A stretch of DNA of 48,391 nucleotides from Bacillota bacterium (GCA_023391835.1 JAEWAE010000055.1:1-48391); one strand, 5' to 3'; positions 31,817-40,865 are shown, counted from the first letter of the stretch. Notes: generated by a model from the letters alone, not told the origin. Translations and numbers: made by a program.

Positions 31817-32776
31817 ATGAAAGCTGTCTGCTACCGTCAAAAAGCCGTCTTTGTGCCGGATTATCCCAAGCCGGTGCCCGCCGAGGGGGAAAGCCTCATC
31901 CATATCCGTCTGGCCGCCGTCTGCAGCACGGATAAAGAAATCCTGCGCGGCTACCGGCCGGATTTTTCGGGCGTGATGGGGCATGAATTCGTCGGCGTCG
32001 TGGCACACTCCGACGACCCGGCTCTCGTGGGCCGCCGGGTGGTGGGGGAGCTCAACGCCGGCTGCGGCCATTGTCTCTATTGCCGCACGGGGCGGGAAAA
32101 ACACTGCCTGAGCCGCCGCGTCATCGGCATTTCGGGCAAAGACGGCTGCTTCGCCGAGTATATGACGCTGCGCACCGACCTCGTGCACGTCGTGCCGGAT
32201 GAGGTGCCCGACGAGCAGGCCGTCTGCACCGAGCCGCTGGCCGCGGCGCTGGAGGTGGCGGAGCAGGTGCACATCCGGCCCTCCCGCAACGTGGCGGTCA
32301 TCGGCGACGGCAGGCTGGCGTATCTCACGGCCCAGGTTCTGGCCCTGCAGGGTGTCGACCTGACGGTCATCGGCCGCCATGCGGAAAAGCTTGCCATGTT
32401 CGCGCCCTTTGCCCGCACACTCGACCGGCCCGAGGGCAGTTACGAAGTGGTGGTGGAAGCCTCCGGTTCTCCCTCCGGCATCGGGGATGCGCTGCGGCTG
32501 GTGCGCAAACAGGGTCAGATCGTGCTCAAAAGCACTTATGCCGGCAAGGCGGAGGTGGATATGAGCCTTTTCGCCGTCAACGAGATCACGCTCACGGGCA
32601 GCCGCTGCGGCCCCTTCGAGCCGGCCCTTCAGCTGCTGCGGCGCGGGTTGGTGCATCTGCCGCCCATCGAGCTGTACGATTTGTCGGAATTCGAAAAAGC
32701 CTTCGCCTCCCGGGCTTTCAAGGCCGGCTTTCGGGTGAGTGCCGGCGGCGAAACCGCGGATTCCCGGGGGAAATGA
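31817..32776 (+). CDS. Zinc-dependent medium-chain alcohol/polyol dehydrogenase
   Basis: MDR-superfamily NAD(P)-dependent dehydrogenase of 319 residues, slightly shorter than the usual 340 or so. Catalytic zinc ligands are C36 (AAVCSTDKEIL) and H56-E57 (VMGHEFVGVV). The structural zinc lobe is intact: C83, C86, C89 and C97 in CGHCLYCRTGREKHC. The cofactor loop VAVIGDGRLAYLTAQ keeps two of three glycines (GDGRLA). Closest in pattern to sorbitol/threonine-dehydrogenase-like proteins. ATG 31817 follows AAAAGGAG; an upstream in-frame start at 31697 has no ribosome site. Monocistronic; substrate unknown. Confidence 0.85.
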   Translation: MKAVCYRQKAVFVPDYPKPVPAEGESLIHIRLAAVCSTDKEILRGYRPDFSGVMGHEFVGVVAHSDDPALVGRRVVGELNAGCGHCLYCRTGREKHCLSRRVIGISGKDGCFAEYMTLRTDLVHVVPDEVPDEQAVCTEPLAAALEVAEQVHIRPSRNVAVIGDGRLAYLTAQVLALQGVDLTVIGRHAEKLAMFAPFARTLDRPEGSYEVVVEASGSPSGIGDALRLVRKQGQIVLKSTYAGKAEVDMSLFAVNEITLTGSRCGPFEPALQLLRRGLVHLPPIELYDLSEFEKAFASRAFKAGFRVSAGGETADSRGK

Positions 32777-32869
32777 CACGGCTGCCAAAATCTGCCCCGC
32801 AGACCGGCCGCATTTTTGGGGCGTTTCTCTGAAAAATCGACCCATCGGAGCGCTTTTGCCGTCGTCATA

Positions 32870-32898
32870 TTGTAAAATGGGACGAGCTATGCTAAACT
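32870..32898 (+). promoter_or_regulatory. Promoter of the BMP nucleoside transporter operon
   Basis: TTGTAA (32870-32875), 17 bp, TAAACT (32893-32898) with TGC extension. Confidence 0.65.
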
Positions 32899-32963
32899 AT
32901 AGACCGTATACGGGCAATATATCGACATAGCCCGGACAATTAAATAATGGAGGATACGATTGT

Positions 32964-34130
32964 ATGGAAAAGATCAAGCGGAAAGCGCTGGCCGCACTCG
33001 CTTCCACATTGGCATTGAGCTGCCTGTTTGCCGGGTGCGCGTCGTCCGGCGGCTCCAAGGGCTCTTCGGGCTCGAAATCCGGAGCGGCGCTCAAAATCGC
33101 CATCGTCACCAGCCCTTCGGGCGTGGATGACGGCTCTTTCAACGAAGACAACTATAACGGCATCAAGGCGTTTATCAAAAAGAATCCGGCGTCCACCGTC
33201 AAGGCGGTGCGCGAGCCCACGGGCGACACCACGGCGGCCGTGCAGGCCGTGGCCGACATCGTCGCCAATTACGACGTGATCGTCACCCCGGGGTATCAGT
33301 TTGCGGGCATTTCCAAAATCGCCATGCAGAACCCTTCCAAGAAGTTTATCCTCATCGACTCCGACCCGGATAAGCAGGGCGACAAAGACACGTTTGACAA
33401 CATTTACGCCATGACCTTTGCGGAGCAGGAAAGCGGATTTTTCGCCGGTATAGCCGCCGCACTCGAGACCAAGAGCAACAAAGTGGCAGTTGTCAACGGC
33501 ATTGCCTATCCTTCCAACGTGAATTATCAGTATGGCTTCATGTCCGGCGTCAATTATGCCGACAAAAAGTATAGCAAAGACGTCAAATACGTCGAGATTC
33601 CCTCCTATGCGGGCACCGACGTCAACAACAAAAAGGTCGGCGGCAACTATGCCGGCAGCTTTTCCGACGAATCCACCGGCAAGGTCATCGGCAACGCGCT
33701 GCTCCAAAAGGGCTGTGACATCCTGTTCGTGGCGGCCGGCGCCACCGGCAACGGCGTCTTTACGGCTGTGAAAGAGGCCGGCAACGCCAAGGTCATCGGC
33801 TGCGACGTCGACCAGTGGAACGACGGCAAGAACGGCGATAAAAACATCATCCTCACCTCGGTGCTCAAAGTCATGGACACCAATGTCGAGAAGACTCTTG
33901 AGGCGGTGGCGGGCGGCACCTTCAAGGGCGGCAATGCGCTGCTGAAGGCGGACACCGACTCCACCGGCTTTGTCAAGACCAAAGGGCATCAGCAGCTTTC
34001 GGCAGACACGATTTCCAAACTCGACGACGCTTACAAGCTTGTCAAGGATGGCACCATCGTGCCGGCGGCCAACTTCAACGGCTATACGCCCGACAATTTC
34101 CCCGGCCTTCCGGGCTATGTGAAAAAGTAA
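32964..34130 (+). CDS. BMP family nucleoside-binding lipoprotein
   Basis: Extracytoplasmic binding protein of 388 residues, lipidated at C25 (lipobox FAGC), followed by a Gly/Ser-rich linker. The BMP (PnrA-like) fold is shown by KIAIVTSPSGVDDGSFNEDN, DVIVTPGYQFAGISKIAMQN, AMTFAEQESGFFAGIAAALE and IGCDVDQWNDGKNGDKNIIL. Proteins of this family bind purine nucleosides. RBS TGGAGG. First gene of a four-gene importer operon; a terminator-like hairpin separates it from the ATPase gene. Confidence 0.92.
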   Translation: MEKIKRKALAALASTLALSCLFAGCASSGGSKGSSGSKSGAALKIAIVTSPSGVDDGSFNEDNYNGIKAFIKKNPASTVKAVREPTGDTTAAVQAVADIVANYDVIVTPGYQFAGISKIAMQNPSKKFILIDSDPDKQGDKDTFDNIYAMTFAEQESGFFAGIAAALETKSNKVAVVNGIAYPSNVNYQYGFMSGVNYADKKYSKDVKYVEIPSYAGTDVNNKKVGGNYAGSFSDESTGKVIGNALLQKGCDILFVAAGATGNGVFTAVKEAGNAKVIGCDVDQWNDGKNGDKNIILTSVLKVMDTNVEKTLEAVAGGTFKGGNALLKADTDSTGFVKTKGHQQLSADTISKLDDAYKLVKDGTIVPAANFNGYTPDNFPGLPGYVKK

Positions 34131-34142
34131 TTCCGCTTTGTG

Positions 34143-34171
34143 GGGATGCCTGCCGTTTGAGGGGGCATCCC
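34143..34171 (+). terminator. Intercistronic hairpin after the BMP lipoprotein gene
   Basis: Perfect 8-bp stem GGGATGCC/GGCATCCC (34143-34150 with 34164-34171), 13-base loop, then TTTGCTTTA. Probably partial termination that favours the binding protein. Confidence 0.65.
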
Positions 34172-34216
34172 TTTGCTTTAGGCAAAACGGTATGCATCGC
34201 TTTGCGAAGGAGTCAT

Positions 34217-35749
34217 ATGGACGATATCATAGTCGAAATGAAGCATATCACCAAGCGGTTCCCGGGCATAACGGCGAATGACGACGTCAACATCCAGATC
34301 CGGCGCGGCGAAATTTACGCGCTGCTGGGGGAAAACGGCGCGGGGAAATCCACGCTGATGAGCATGCTTTTCGGCATGTATGAGCCGGATGAGGGCGAGA
34401 TCCGCATCCGCGGGCAGCGGGTGCGCATCGGCTCCCCCAATCAGGCCACGCGGCTGAATATCGGCATGGTGCATCAGCACTTCAAGCTTGTGCCCAATTT
34501 CACCATTGCGGAAAATATCGTACTGGGCATCGAGCCGATGAAAAAGAAACTCGGCTTCCTGCCCTGCGTGGATATGGAAACCGCCAACGAGCGCATCCGC
34601 AAGCTTTCCCGCGAGTACGGGCTGGAGGTGGACCCCACCCAGCGTATCGAGGATGTCAATGTGTCGATGCAGCAGCGGGTGGAAATCCTCAAGATGCTAT
34701 ACCGGGAAGCTGAAATTCTCATATTCGACGAGCCGACCGCCGTGCTCACGCCGCAGGAAATAGACTTCCTGCTGGGCATCATGCGTAATCTGCGCGCAGG
34801 CGGCAAAACAATCATCCTCATCACCCATAAGCTGGCGGAAATCAAGAAGGTGGCCGACCGCTGCGCGATCCTCTGCCGCGGCAAGCTGGTGGACGTGCTG
34901 GATGTGGCGTCGACTTCGACCGGCCGCATGGCCAATCTCATGGTGGGGCGCGAAGTCGCCATGACGCTCGAACGCAAGCCGCGGGCTTTCGGCCGTACGG
35001 TGCTGCAGGTGCGCGATCTGACGGCGCAGGACGCGAATCATTTTGAAGCCATCCGGCAGGTTTCCTTTTCCATCCGGGAAGGGGAGATATTTGCCATCGC
35101 CGGCGTGACCGGCAACGGCCAGATCGAGATCGCGGACGCGGTGGCCGGCATGCTGCCCGTGAGCGGCGGCACCGTCACCCTCTGCGGGCAGGATATCACC
35201 CGCTGGAGCATCCGGAAGCGCACCAATGCGGGCATATCCTACATACCGGAGGATCGCCAGAATGTCGGCCTGGTGCTCGATTTTACCCTTGCCGACAACC
35301 TCTGTCTCAAAAGCTACTACCGCCCGCCCTACTGCCGGTACGGCGTGCTCAGCGGGCAGCAAATCCTGCGCCACGGGCGGCAGCTTATTGAAAAATACGA
35401 CATCCGTAGCGGGGCGGGGGCCCGCACCCGCGTGCGCTCCATGAGCGGCGGCAATCAGCAGAAGGCGATCATCGCGCGGGAAATCGAGCTGCAGTCGCCG
35501 CTGATGATTTTTGTGCAGCCGACCCGCGGGCTGGATGTGGGGGCCATCGAGACGATCCACCGCCAGATGATGGCCGAGAGAGACAGCGGCAAGGCTATCC
35601 TGCTGATTTCCATGGAGCTTGACGAGATAATGAGCTGCGCCGACACCATCGGGGTCATGTATAATGGGCAGATGCTCAAGACGGCCGACGCCGCCGACAT
35701 GACGGCGGAAGAAGTGGGCCGGTATATGATGGGGGTGACGGAGCGGTGA
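34217..35749 (+). CDS. Nucleoside ABC transporter, double ATPase subunit
   Basis: Tandem ATP-binding protein of 510 residues, the YufO/NupA type. N-terminal domain: Walker A GENGAGKST (K44), signature reduced to VNVSMQQRVEIL, Walker B ILIFDEPTAVLTPQE. C-terminal domain: Walker A replaced by GVTGNGQIEIADAV (no Lys, as usual for this family's second site), signature MSGGNQQKAIIAREI, and IFVQPTRGLDVGA in the Walker B region. Only the first site is therefore expected to hydrolyse ATP well. ATG 34217 follows GAAGGAG. Overlaps the next gene by 4 bp (GTGA). Confidence 0.93.
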   Translation: MDDIIVEMKHITKRFPGITANDDVNIQIRRGEIYALLGENGAGKSTLMSMLFGMYEPDEGEIRIRGQRVRIGSPNQATRLNIGMVHQHFKLVPNFTIAENIVLGIEPMKKKLGFLPCVDMETANERIRKLSREYGLEVDPTQRIEDVNVSMQQRVEILKMLYREAEILIFDEPTAVLTPQEIDFLLGIMRNLRAGGKTIILITHKLAEIKKVADRCAILCRGKLVDVLDVASTSTGRMANLMVGREVAMTLERKPRAFGRTVLQVRDLTAQDANHFEAIRQVSFSIREGEIFAIAGVTGNGQIEIADAVAGMLPVSGGTVTLCGQDITRWSIRKRTNAGISYIPEDRQNVGLVLDFTLADNLCLKSYYRPPYCRYGVLSGQQILRHGRQLIEKYDIRSGAGARTRVRSMSGGNQQKAIIAREIELQSPLMIFVQPTRGLDVGAIETIHRQMMAERDSGKAILLISMELDEIMSCADTIGVMYNGQMLKTADAADMTAEEVGRYMMGVTER

Positions 35750-36945
35750 AAAAATTCCAGAGTGCCGCCGGGCCGCAGCCCCGCAGACAGTCCGGCCGGG
35801 CGTATCGGGCTTTCGCCTGGATTGCGGCCCATCCCCGCTGCCTCTCGGGCCTCATTTCGCTGTTCGCCATCCTGCTGAGCCTGGTCGCGGCGGCGGTGAT
35901 GCTGTTGTTGCTCGGCAAAAATCCGCTGGCGGCGTTTCTCAATCTGCTGCAGGGGGCGGGCATCGTGCCCAAAAGCTCCTATGCGGCGCACAAAGGCGTG
36001 CTGACCGACCTGATGAGCACGGTGGACGCCTGGACCCCGATGCTTTTCGCCGCGCTGGCGGTGGCGGTGGCGCTGCGCGCCGGCCTTTTCAACATCGGCG
36101 TGTCGGGGCAGATGCTGGCCTCCGGTTTCGTCGCCACCGCCGTCGTCGGCTATCTGCCGCTGGCACCCGGTGTGGCAAAGCCGCTGGTGCTGCTGGTGGG
36201 CCTTGTGGTGGGGGCGGCCGTCGGTGCTTTCATCGGCTGGCTCAAATACCGCTTCAACGTCAATGAAGTGGTTTCTTCCATCATGCTCAATTACATCGTG
36301 CAGTATATCGTCAGTTTCTGCATCACGACCTATTATATCAATCCCGTTTCGCGGCAGTCGCGGTATGTTTCGGCGGCTTCCCGCCTGACGCTGGAGGATG
36401 TGCCGCTGGGCGGTCTCCAGATCGCGCTGCCGCTGGCGGCGGTGCTGGCCGTGGCGGTGGCTTTTGTTATCCGCTTCCTGCTGGATCGCACCCGTCTGGG
36501 CTTTGAGATGAAAACGGTGGGCCACAACCGTCTGGCCGCCCAGTATGCGGGCATCCATGTGGGGTGTAACCTGGTGGTCTCCATGCTCCTTTCCGGCGGG
36601 CTGTCCGGGCTTGCGGGCGTCAGTTACTACCTGGGGTATTACGGCTCCATCCAGCCGCGGGTGCTGACCAGCGTCGGCTTTGACGCCATCGCGGTGTCGC
36701 TGCTGGGTAATTCCCACCCCATCGGCATATTGTTCGCTTCTTTCCTGATTACGGTGATCACCAAGGGGAGCGTGTACATGAGTTCCATGCAGGGAGTGCG
36801 GCAGGAAATCGCCTCGGTCATCACGGGCCTTATCCTGCTTTTCAGTGCCTGCGCGGCATTTTTCCGCTATCTGTTCGACCGTTCCGTACGCAACCTGCGT
36901 GAAAAGGCCGGCGTGCAGGCGGAGGAAGAGAGGGAGCGCACATGA
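35746..36945 (+). CDS. Nucleoside ABC transporter permease
   Basis: Integral membrane permease of 399 residues, branched-chain-amino-acid/ribose permease superfamily, YufP/NupB type. Cytoplasmic N-terminus with basic residues, then 8-10 spans. The family block LRAGLFNIGVSGQMLASGFV and the late KTVGHNRLAAQYAGIHVG are clear. Start is GTG 35746 overlapping the preceding stop. The basic 30-residue N-terminal extension is ordinary for this subunit. Confidence 0.92.
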   Translation: MKKFQSAAGPQPRRQSGRAYRAFAWIAAHPRCLSGLISLFAILLSLVAAAVMLLLLGKNPLAAFLNLLQGAGIVPKSSYAAHKGVLTDLMSTVDAWTPMLFAALAVAVALRAGLFNIGVSGQMLASGFVATAVVGYLPLAPGVAKPLVLLVGLVVGAAVGAFIGWLKYRFNVNEVVSSIMLNYIVQYIVSFCITTYYINPVSRQSRYVSAASRLTLEDVPLGGLQIALPLAAVLAVAVAFVIRFLLDRTRLGFEMKTVGHNRLAAQYAGIHVGCNLVVSMLLSGGLSGLAGVSYYLGYYGSIQPRVLTSVGFDAIAVSLLGNSHPIGILFASFLITVITKGSVYMSSMQGVRQEIASVITGLILLFSACAAFFRYLFDRSVRNLREKAGVQAEEERERT

Positions 36946-37910
36946 ACGGGCTGAATACGGTGATTATCGACGGGCTGGCATTTTCCCTGCCGCTGTTTAT
37001 CATCGGCATCGGGGGCATCTATTCCGAACGCAGCGGGGTGACCAACCTGGCGCTCGAGGGCTTGCTCGGCGTGGGGGCCTTTTTCGGGGCGCTGGCGACG
37101 GTGCTCATCAGCGGCTTTTTCCCCAGCGGCTCCCAGGTGCCCATGTATATCGCCATGGCGGCCGCGGTGGCGGGCGGCACGCTCTATTCGCTGCTGCATG
37201 CGCTGCTGTGCATCCGCTTCAAGGCCAATCAGGTCATCAGCGGCGTGGTGATCAATATCCTCGCCATGGCGCTGACCACGTTTTTCACCAGCCAGATCAA
37301 CAGCGCGGTGTTCGACACCCCGTCGGATAAATTCGACCTGGGCACCTCCGCACGGTTCACGGTGCCGGTGCTTTCCAAAATTCCCGTGCTCGGCGCCGTG
37401 TTCCGGGAAATGTACCCCTTTGAAATCATCATCGTCGTGGTGGCGTTGATCGCGTGGTATGTGCTCTACCGGACTCCTTTCGGCGTGCATCTGCGGGCCT
37501 GCGGGGAAAACCCCAACGCGGTGGATGCGGCCGGCATCCACGTGGGCCGTGTGCGGCTGCGGGGCGTGATGGTCTCGGGCGCGCTGGCCGGCCTGGGCGG
37601 CATGAGTTTTGCCTACTCGATCTCGGCCAACTATTCCTCGTCCATCTATGCGGGATTTGGCTATCTGGCCATCGCGGCCATGATTTTCGGCAACTGGAAG
37701 ATCGTGCCCACGCTCGGCGCCTGCCTGATTTTCGGCTTTGCCCGCTCGGGCGGCTATAAAATCATCCAGATGCTTGGCATGCCCAGCAGTTTTCAGGATC
37801 TGGTGATGATCCTGCCGTATCTGATTACGCTGATCCTGCTGGTTTTCTTTTCCCACAACAACCGGGCGCCGCGCGCGCTGGGCGAAATTTACGACAAGGG
37901 CAAACGTTGA
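36942..37910 (+). CDS. Nucleoside ABC transporter permease
   Basis: Second permease, 322 residues, YufQ/NupC type, forming the channel with the preceding protein. Landmarks: GIGGIYSERSGVTNLALEGL, CIRFKANQVISGVVINILAM and LRACGENPNAVDAAGIHVGR. ATG 36942 overlaps the preceding TGA (ATGA), so translation is coupled. Last gene of the operon, followed by a strong terminator. Confidence 0.92.
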   Translation: MNGLNTVIIDGLAFSLPLFIIGIGGIYSERSGVTNLALEGLLGVGAFFGALATVLISGFFPSGSQVPMYIAMAAAVAGGTLYSLLHALLCIRFKANQVISGVVINILAMALTTFFTSQINSAVFDTPSDKFDLGTSARFTVPVLSKIPVLGAVFREMYPFEIIIVVVALIAWYVLYRTPFGVHLRACGENPNAVDAAGIHVGRVRLRGVMVSGALAGLGGMSFAYSISANYSSSIYAGFGYLAIAAMIFGNWKIVPTLGACLIFGFARSGGYKIIQMLGMPSSFQDLVMILPYLITLILLVFFSHNNRAPRALGEIYDKGKR

Positions 37911-37959
37911 GCCTGTGCTGCAGGAGCGGGGCAGGGAAGCGATCAATTCCGTATTTTGG

Positions 37960-37993
37960 GTGCCGCGGACCGTTGGGTCCACGGCACTTTTTG
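37960..37993 (+). terminator. Terminator of the nucleoside transporter operon
   Basis: Twelve-bp stem with one mismatch (37960-37971 with 37976-37987), loop GTTG, then TTTTTG. Confidence 0.85.
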
Positions 37994-38109
37994 ACGGCGT
38001 AGGGTTCTTTTCATCCGCCTGGTGGGAGGCGAATTTCTTGCATACTTTATGCACATGAGCTCGATTCATGGGTAAATTCAATAAATTATTTATTTATATC
38101 CGAATATTA

Positions 38110-38138
38110 TTGACAATAATCGCGAGCCGTGATACAAT
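38110..38138 (+). promoter_or_regulatory. Promoter of the LacI gene
   Basis: Consensus TTGACA (38110-38115), 17 bp, TACAAT (38133-38138). The operator at 38147-38160 lies at the expected transcription start. Confidence 0.85.
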
Positions 38139-38146
38139 CATGACAG

Positions 38147-38160
38147 CGGAAACGTTTTCG
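38147..38160. promoter_or_regulatory. LacI-family operator 1 (autoregulation)
   Basis: CGGAAACGTTTTCG, one base from a perfect palindrome, with the central CG and GGAAACG half-site typical of LacI-family operators. It shares its core with the two sites before the sugar-binding protein gene. Confidence 0.75.
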
Positions 38161-38187
38161 TAAAGTTTCGCCGTGGAGTGAGAGAAA

Positions 38188-39198
38188 CTGGATATCAAAG
38201 GTATTGCCAAACTGGCCCGAGTGAGTGTGAGCACGGTTTCCCGAGCGCTCAACGATTATCCCGATGTCAGTCAGGAAACCAAGCAGCGGATTCTGAAAAT
38301 CGTGGAAACCTATCATTATCGCCCCAATGGCAACGCCAAAAATCTCAAACAAAGCAGCACCAACAATGTCAACATCGTGGTCAAGGGGCGTGGAAACCCG
38401 TTTTTTGAAGGCATCGTCGAGCAGATGCAAAGCCGCCTGGCCCGCAAGGGGCTGCATGCGCTGGTCACCTATATTGACGAGCGCAGCGACGAGATTGAGG
38501 AAGCCGTCCGGCTGTGTCACGAGAAAAAGCCGGAAGGTATTATTTTCCTGGGCGGGGTGGCCAGCCGCTATGCCGAGAGTCTGCGGAATTTCACCGTGCC
38601 CTGCGTGGTGTCGACGGTCTATGTGCCGTTTCAAGAGAATGACGTCCACGGATGTGTCTGCGTCAACGATGAGGAAGCGGCGGGTTCCGCCGTAGAATAC
38701 CTCATCCGCAGGGGGCACAGGCAGATCGCCATTCTGGGCGGCCGGCTTGGCAATGCGGATGGCATCGAGCGGCGTTACAACGGGGCCGTGCGGGTCATGC
38801 GGGAGCATGGTATAGCGTTTGACGCCGCCTATTATCGGGCCTCCAAATTTTCGCTGAAAGACGCGTATCAGGGCACACAGGATTTGCTTGGTTCGGGTGC
38901 GCCGTTTACGGCTCTGTTTGCCATGTCGGATGTCATGGCAATCGGCGCGGCCAAAGCCATTATTGATTCCGGGCGCAGGGTGCCCGACGACATATCCGTC
39001 ATCGGTTTCGACGGCATCGCGATGAGCCGGTTTTACAATCCGTCCCTGGCCACGGTGCAGCAGCCTTCCAGGGAGGTGGCCGACGCAAGCGTCGACCTGC
39101 TGGTGTGTAAGATAAAGGGCGAGAAGGCGGAACGTAACGTTATCTTCCTGCCGACCCGACTGATCGAGGGTGCTTCCGTCCGCCGTCTGGCACCGTAA
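38188..39198 (+). CDS. LacI family transcriptional regulator
   Basis: Sugar-responsive repressor of 336 residues. The N-terminal helix-turn-helix reads DIKGIAKLARVSVSTVSRAL followed by NDYPDVSQETKQRIL, and the hinge is YRPNGNAKNLKQS. The periplasmic-binding-protein-like effector domain follows (PEGIIFLGGVAS, ALFAMSDVMAIGAAKAI, VIGFDGIAMSRFYNPSLATV). The helix-turn-helix begins at CTG 38188, with GGAG nine bases upstream and an in-frame stop at 38179, so CTG must be the start. The next possible start, GTG 38221, would remove the recognition helix. It probably represses itself and the alpha-glucan operon downstream through three matching operators. Confidence 0.88.
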   Translation: MDIKGIAKLARVSVSTVSRALNDYPDVSQETKQRILKIVETYHYRPNGNAKNLKQSSTNNVNIVVKGRGNPFFEGIVEQMQSRLARKGLHALVTYIDERSDEIEEAVRLCHEKKPEGIIFLGGVASRYAESLRNFTVPCVVSTVYVPFQENDVHGCVCVNDEEAAGSAVEYLIRRGHRQIAILGGRLGNADGIERRYNGAVRVMREHGIAFDAAYYRASKFSLKDAYQGTQDLLGSGAPFTALFAMSDVMAIGAAKAIIDSGRRVPDDISVIGFDGIAMSRFYNPSLATVQQPSREVADASVDLLVCKIKGEKAERNVIFLPTRLIEGASVRRLAP

Positions 39199-39229
39199 AA
39201 CGCCCGGCGGGCCCGCCGATGCGGGTGTT
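39199..39229 (+). terminator. Possible terminator after the LacI gene
   Basis: AACGCCCG pairs with CGGGTGTT (39199-39206 with 39222-39229, one G-T pair) and the loop contains a GC palindrome. No T tract, so weak. Confidence 0.4.
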
Positions 39230-39245
39230 CAATTCAGCTGTTTTC

Positions 39246-39259
39246 CGGAAACGATTCCG
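39246..39259. promoter_or_regulatory. LacI-family operator 2
   Basis: CGGAAACGATTCCG, a near-perfect palindrome sharing GGAAACG with operator 1. It lies about 200 bp upstream of the binding-protein gene and 122 bp from operator 3, a spacing compatible with looping. Confidence 0.7.
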
Positions 39260-39367
39260 TAAGTGTAATCCAATCATCGGGACCACAGAGGGGAGGGCGG
39301 CATCCAAGCAATCCACTGCGGGCGGGCCATCCGATGCGTCCCGGCGCAGGAACCTCTTACGCATTAC

Positions 39368-39381
39368 CGGAAACGTTTCCG
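39368..39381. promoter_or_regulatory. LacI-family operator 3
   Basis: CGGAAACGTTTCCG, a perfect 14-base palindrome, 65 bp upstream of the binding-protein start. I cannot place the operon promoter with confidence; a TTGAGC at 39391 lacks a well-spaced -10. Confidence 0.8.
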
Positions 39382-39446
39382 TCAACATATTTGAGCAAAT
39401 AATGAGAAGACTATGGACCACATGAACTTGTAAGGAGAAGATCGAT

Positions 39447-40811
39447 ATGAACTGGTGCAAAAGAGTTTCGGCTATTGCATTGGCTGCGTTTATGGCGGCG
39501 GGAGTCATGACCGGTTGCAAAAATACTTCCTCCTCAAGTGCGGCCAAAGAGATTTATTTTCTGAATTTTAAGTCGGAAGACACCGACCAGCTCAAGACAG
39601 TAGCGGATGACTACAAGAAGGCCACGGGTGTGACGGTCAAGGTGGTAACGGCCGGCAGCAATACCTATGAGCAGACGCTGAAATCGGAAATCGCCAAGTC
39701 CGATCCCCCGACTATATTCCAGATCAACGGCCCCGTGGGCTATCAGAATTGGAAGGATTACTGCGCGAATCTGTCCGGCTCCAAGCTTTACAGCATCCTG
39801 TCGGATAAAAATTTGGCGGTCAAGAGCGGTAAAGGCGTCTATGGTATTGCCTACACCGTCGAGGGCTACGGCATCATCTATAACGACGCCATCATGAAAA
39901 AATACTTCGCGCTTTCCAACAAAAAGGTCTCGATTTCTTCCGCGTCCGATATTAAAAATTTCAGCACTCTCAAATCGGTGGTGGAGGACATGACCGCCAA
40001 CAAGGATAAGCTGGGTATTTCCGGCGTGTTCGGGTCCACCTCCTTTGCCAGCGGGCAGGATTGGAGATGGCAGACCCATTTGGCCAACCTGCCGTTCTAT
40101 TATGAATTCAAAGAGAATACGAAATATCCCGACACGGTGACCGCCGGTCTCAACACCAGCGAAGTTTCATTCAAATATGCCGACAACTTCAAAAACATTT
40201 TCGATCTCTACCTCAATAATTCCTGCACGGATAAAAAGCTGCTGGGCAGCAAATCGGTGACAGACTCTATGTCCGAGTTTGCGCTGGGCAAGGTCGCCAT
40301 GGTGCAGAACGGCAACTGGGCCTGGTCGCAGATCAGCGGCGTGAGCGGCAATGTGGTCAAGGCGGATGACGTGAAATTCCTGCCGATCTATACCGGTATG
40401 GCCGGCGAAGAAAAACAGGGCATCTGCATCGGCACCGAAAACTATTTTTCCGTCAACAGCAAGGTTTCAAAAGCCAAGCAGCAAGCATCCCTTGATTTCC
40501 TCTATTGGCTGTTTTCCAGCTCGACGGGCAAGAAGCATGTGACCAATGACCTGGGCTTCATCGCTCCTTTCACCACCTTCGGCGAAGCGGATCGTCCTTC
40601 GGACCCTCTGGCCAAGGATATCCTCAACTGGGAATCCAAGAAAGGCATCACCAACGTGCCGTGGACCTTTGAAAGCTTCCCGAGCCAGAATTTTAAAAAT
40701 GATTTCGGCGCGGCGCTGCTGCAGTATGCGCAGGGCTCCGGCAGCTGGGATAAGGTGGTTTCCACCGTCAAGAGTTCCTGGAAGACGGAGTACGCCAGCA
40801 ACCATCAGTAA
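39447..40811 (+). CDS. Sugar ABC transporter substrate-binding lipoprotein (SBP family 1)
   Basis: Extracytoplasmic sugar-binding protein of 454 residues, lipidated at C24 (lipobox MTGC) with a Ser-rich linker. The family-1 fold is shown by IYFLNFKSEDTDQLKTVADD, FQINGPVGYQNWKDY, GIAYTVEGYGIIYND and FALGKVAMVQNGNWAW. Probably binds maltodextrins or related alpha-glucans, because the operon includes MalQ-GlgP. The first gene of the LacI-controlled unit. RBS AAGGAGAAG. Confidence 0.92.
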   Translation: MNWCKRVSAIALAAFMAAGVMTGCKNTSSSSAAKEIYFLNFKSEDTDQLKTVADDYKKATGVTVKVVTAGSNTYEQTLKSEIAKSDPPTIFQINGPVGYQNWKDYCANLSGSKLYSILSDKNLAVKSGKGVYGIAYTVEGYGIIYNDAIMKKYFALSNKKVSISSASDIKNFSTLKSVVEDMTANKDKLGISGVFGSTSFASGQDWRWQTHLANLPFYYEFKENTKYPDTVTAGLNTSEVSFKYADNFKNIFDLYLNNSCTDKKLLGSKSVTDSMSEFALGKVAMVQNGNWAWSQISGVSGNVVKADDVKFLPIYTGMAGEEKQGICIGTENYFSVNSKVSKAKQQASLDFLYWLFSSSTGKKHVTNDLGFIAPFTTFGEADRPSDPLAKDILNWESKKGITNVPWTFESFPSQNFKNDFGAALLQYAQGSGSWDKVVSTVKSSWKTEYASNHQ

Positions 40812-40831
40812 ACCGATTTGACACGGGATTC

Positions 40832-40865
40832 CCGATGCCGCCCCGCGGGTGCGGAGCGGCATCGG
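40832..40865 (+). terminator. Intercistronic hairpin after the sugar-binding protein gene
   Basis: Perfect 10-bp stem CCGATGCCGC/GCGGCATCGG (40832-40841 with 40856-40865), followed by TTCGTTT. Third case in the window of a hairpin right after a binding-protein gene. Confidence 0.7.
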
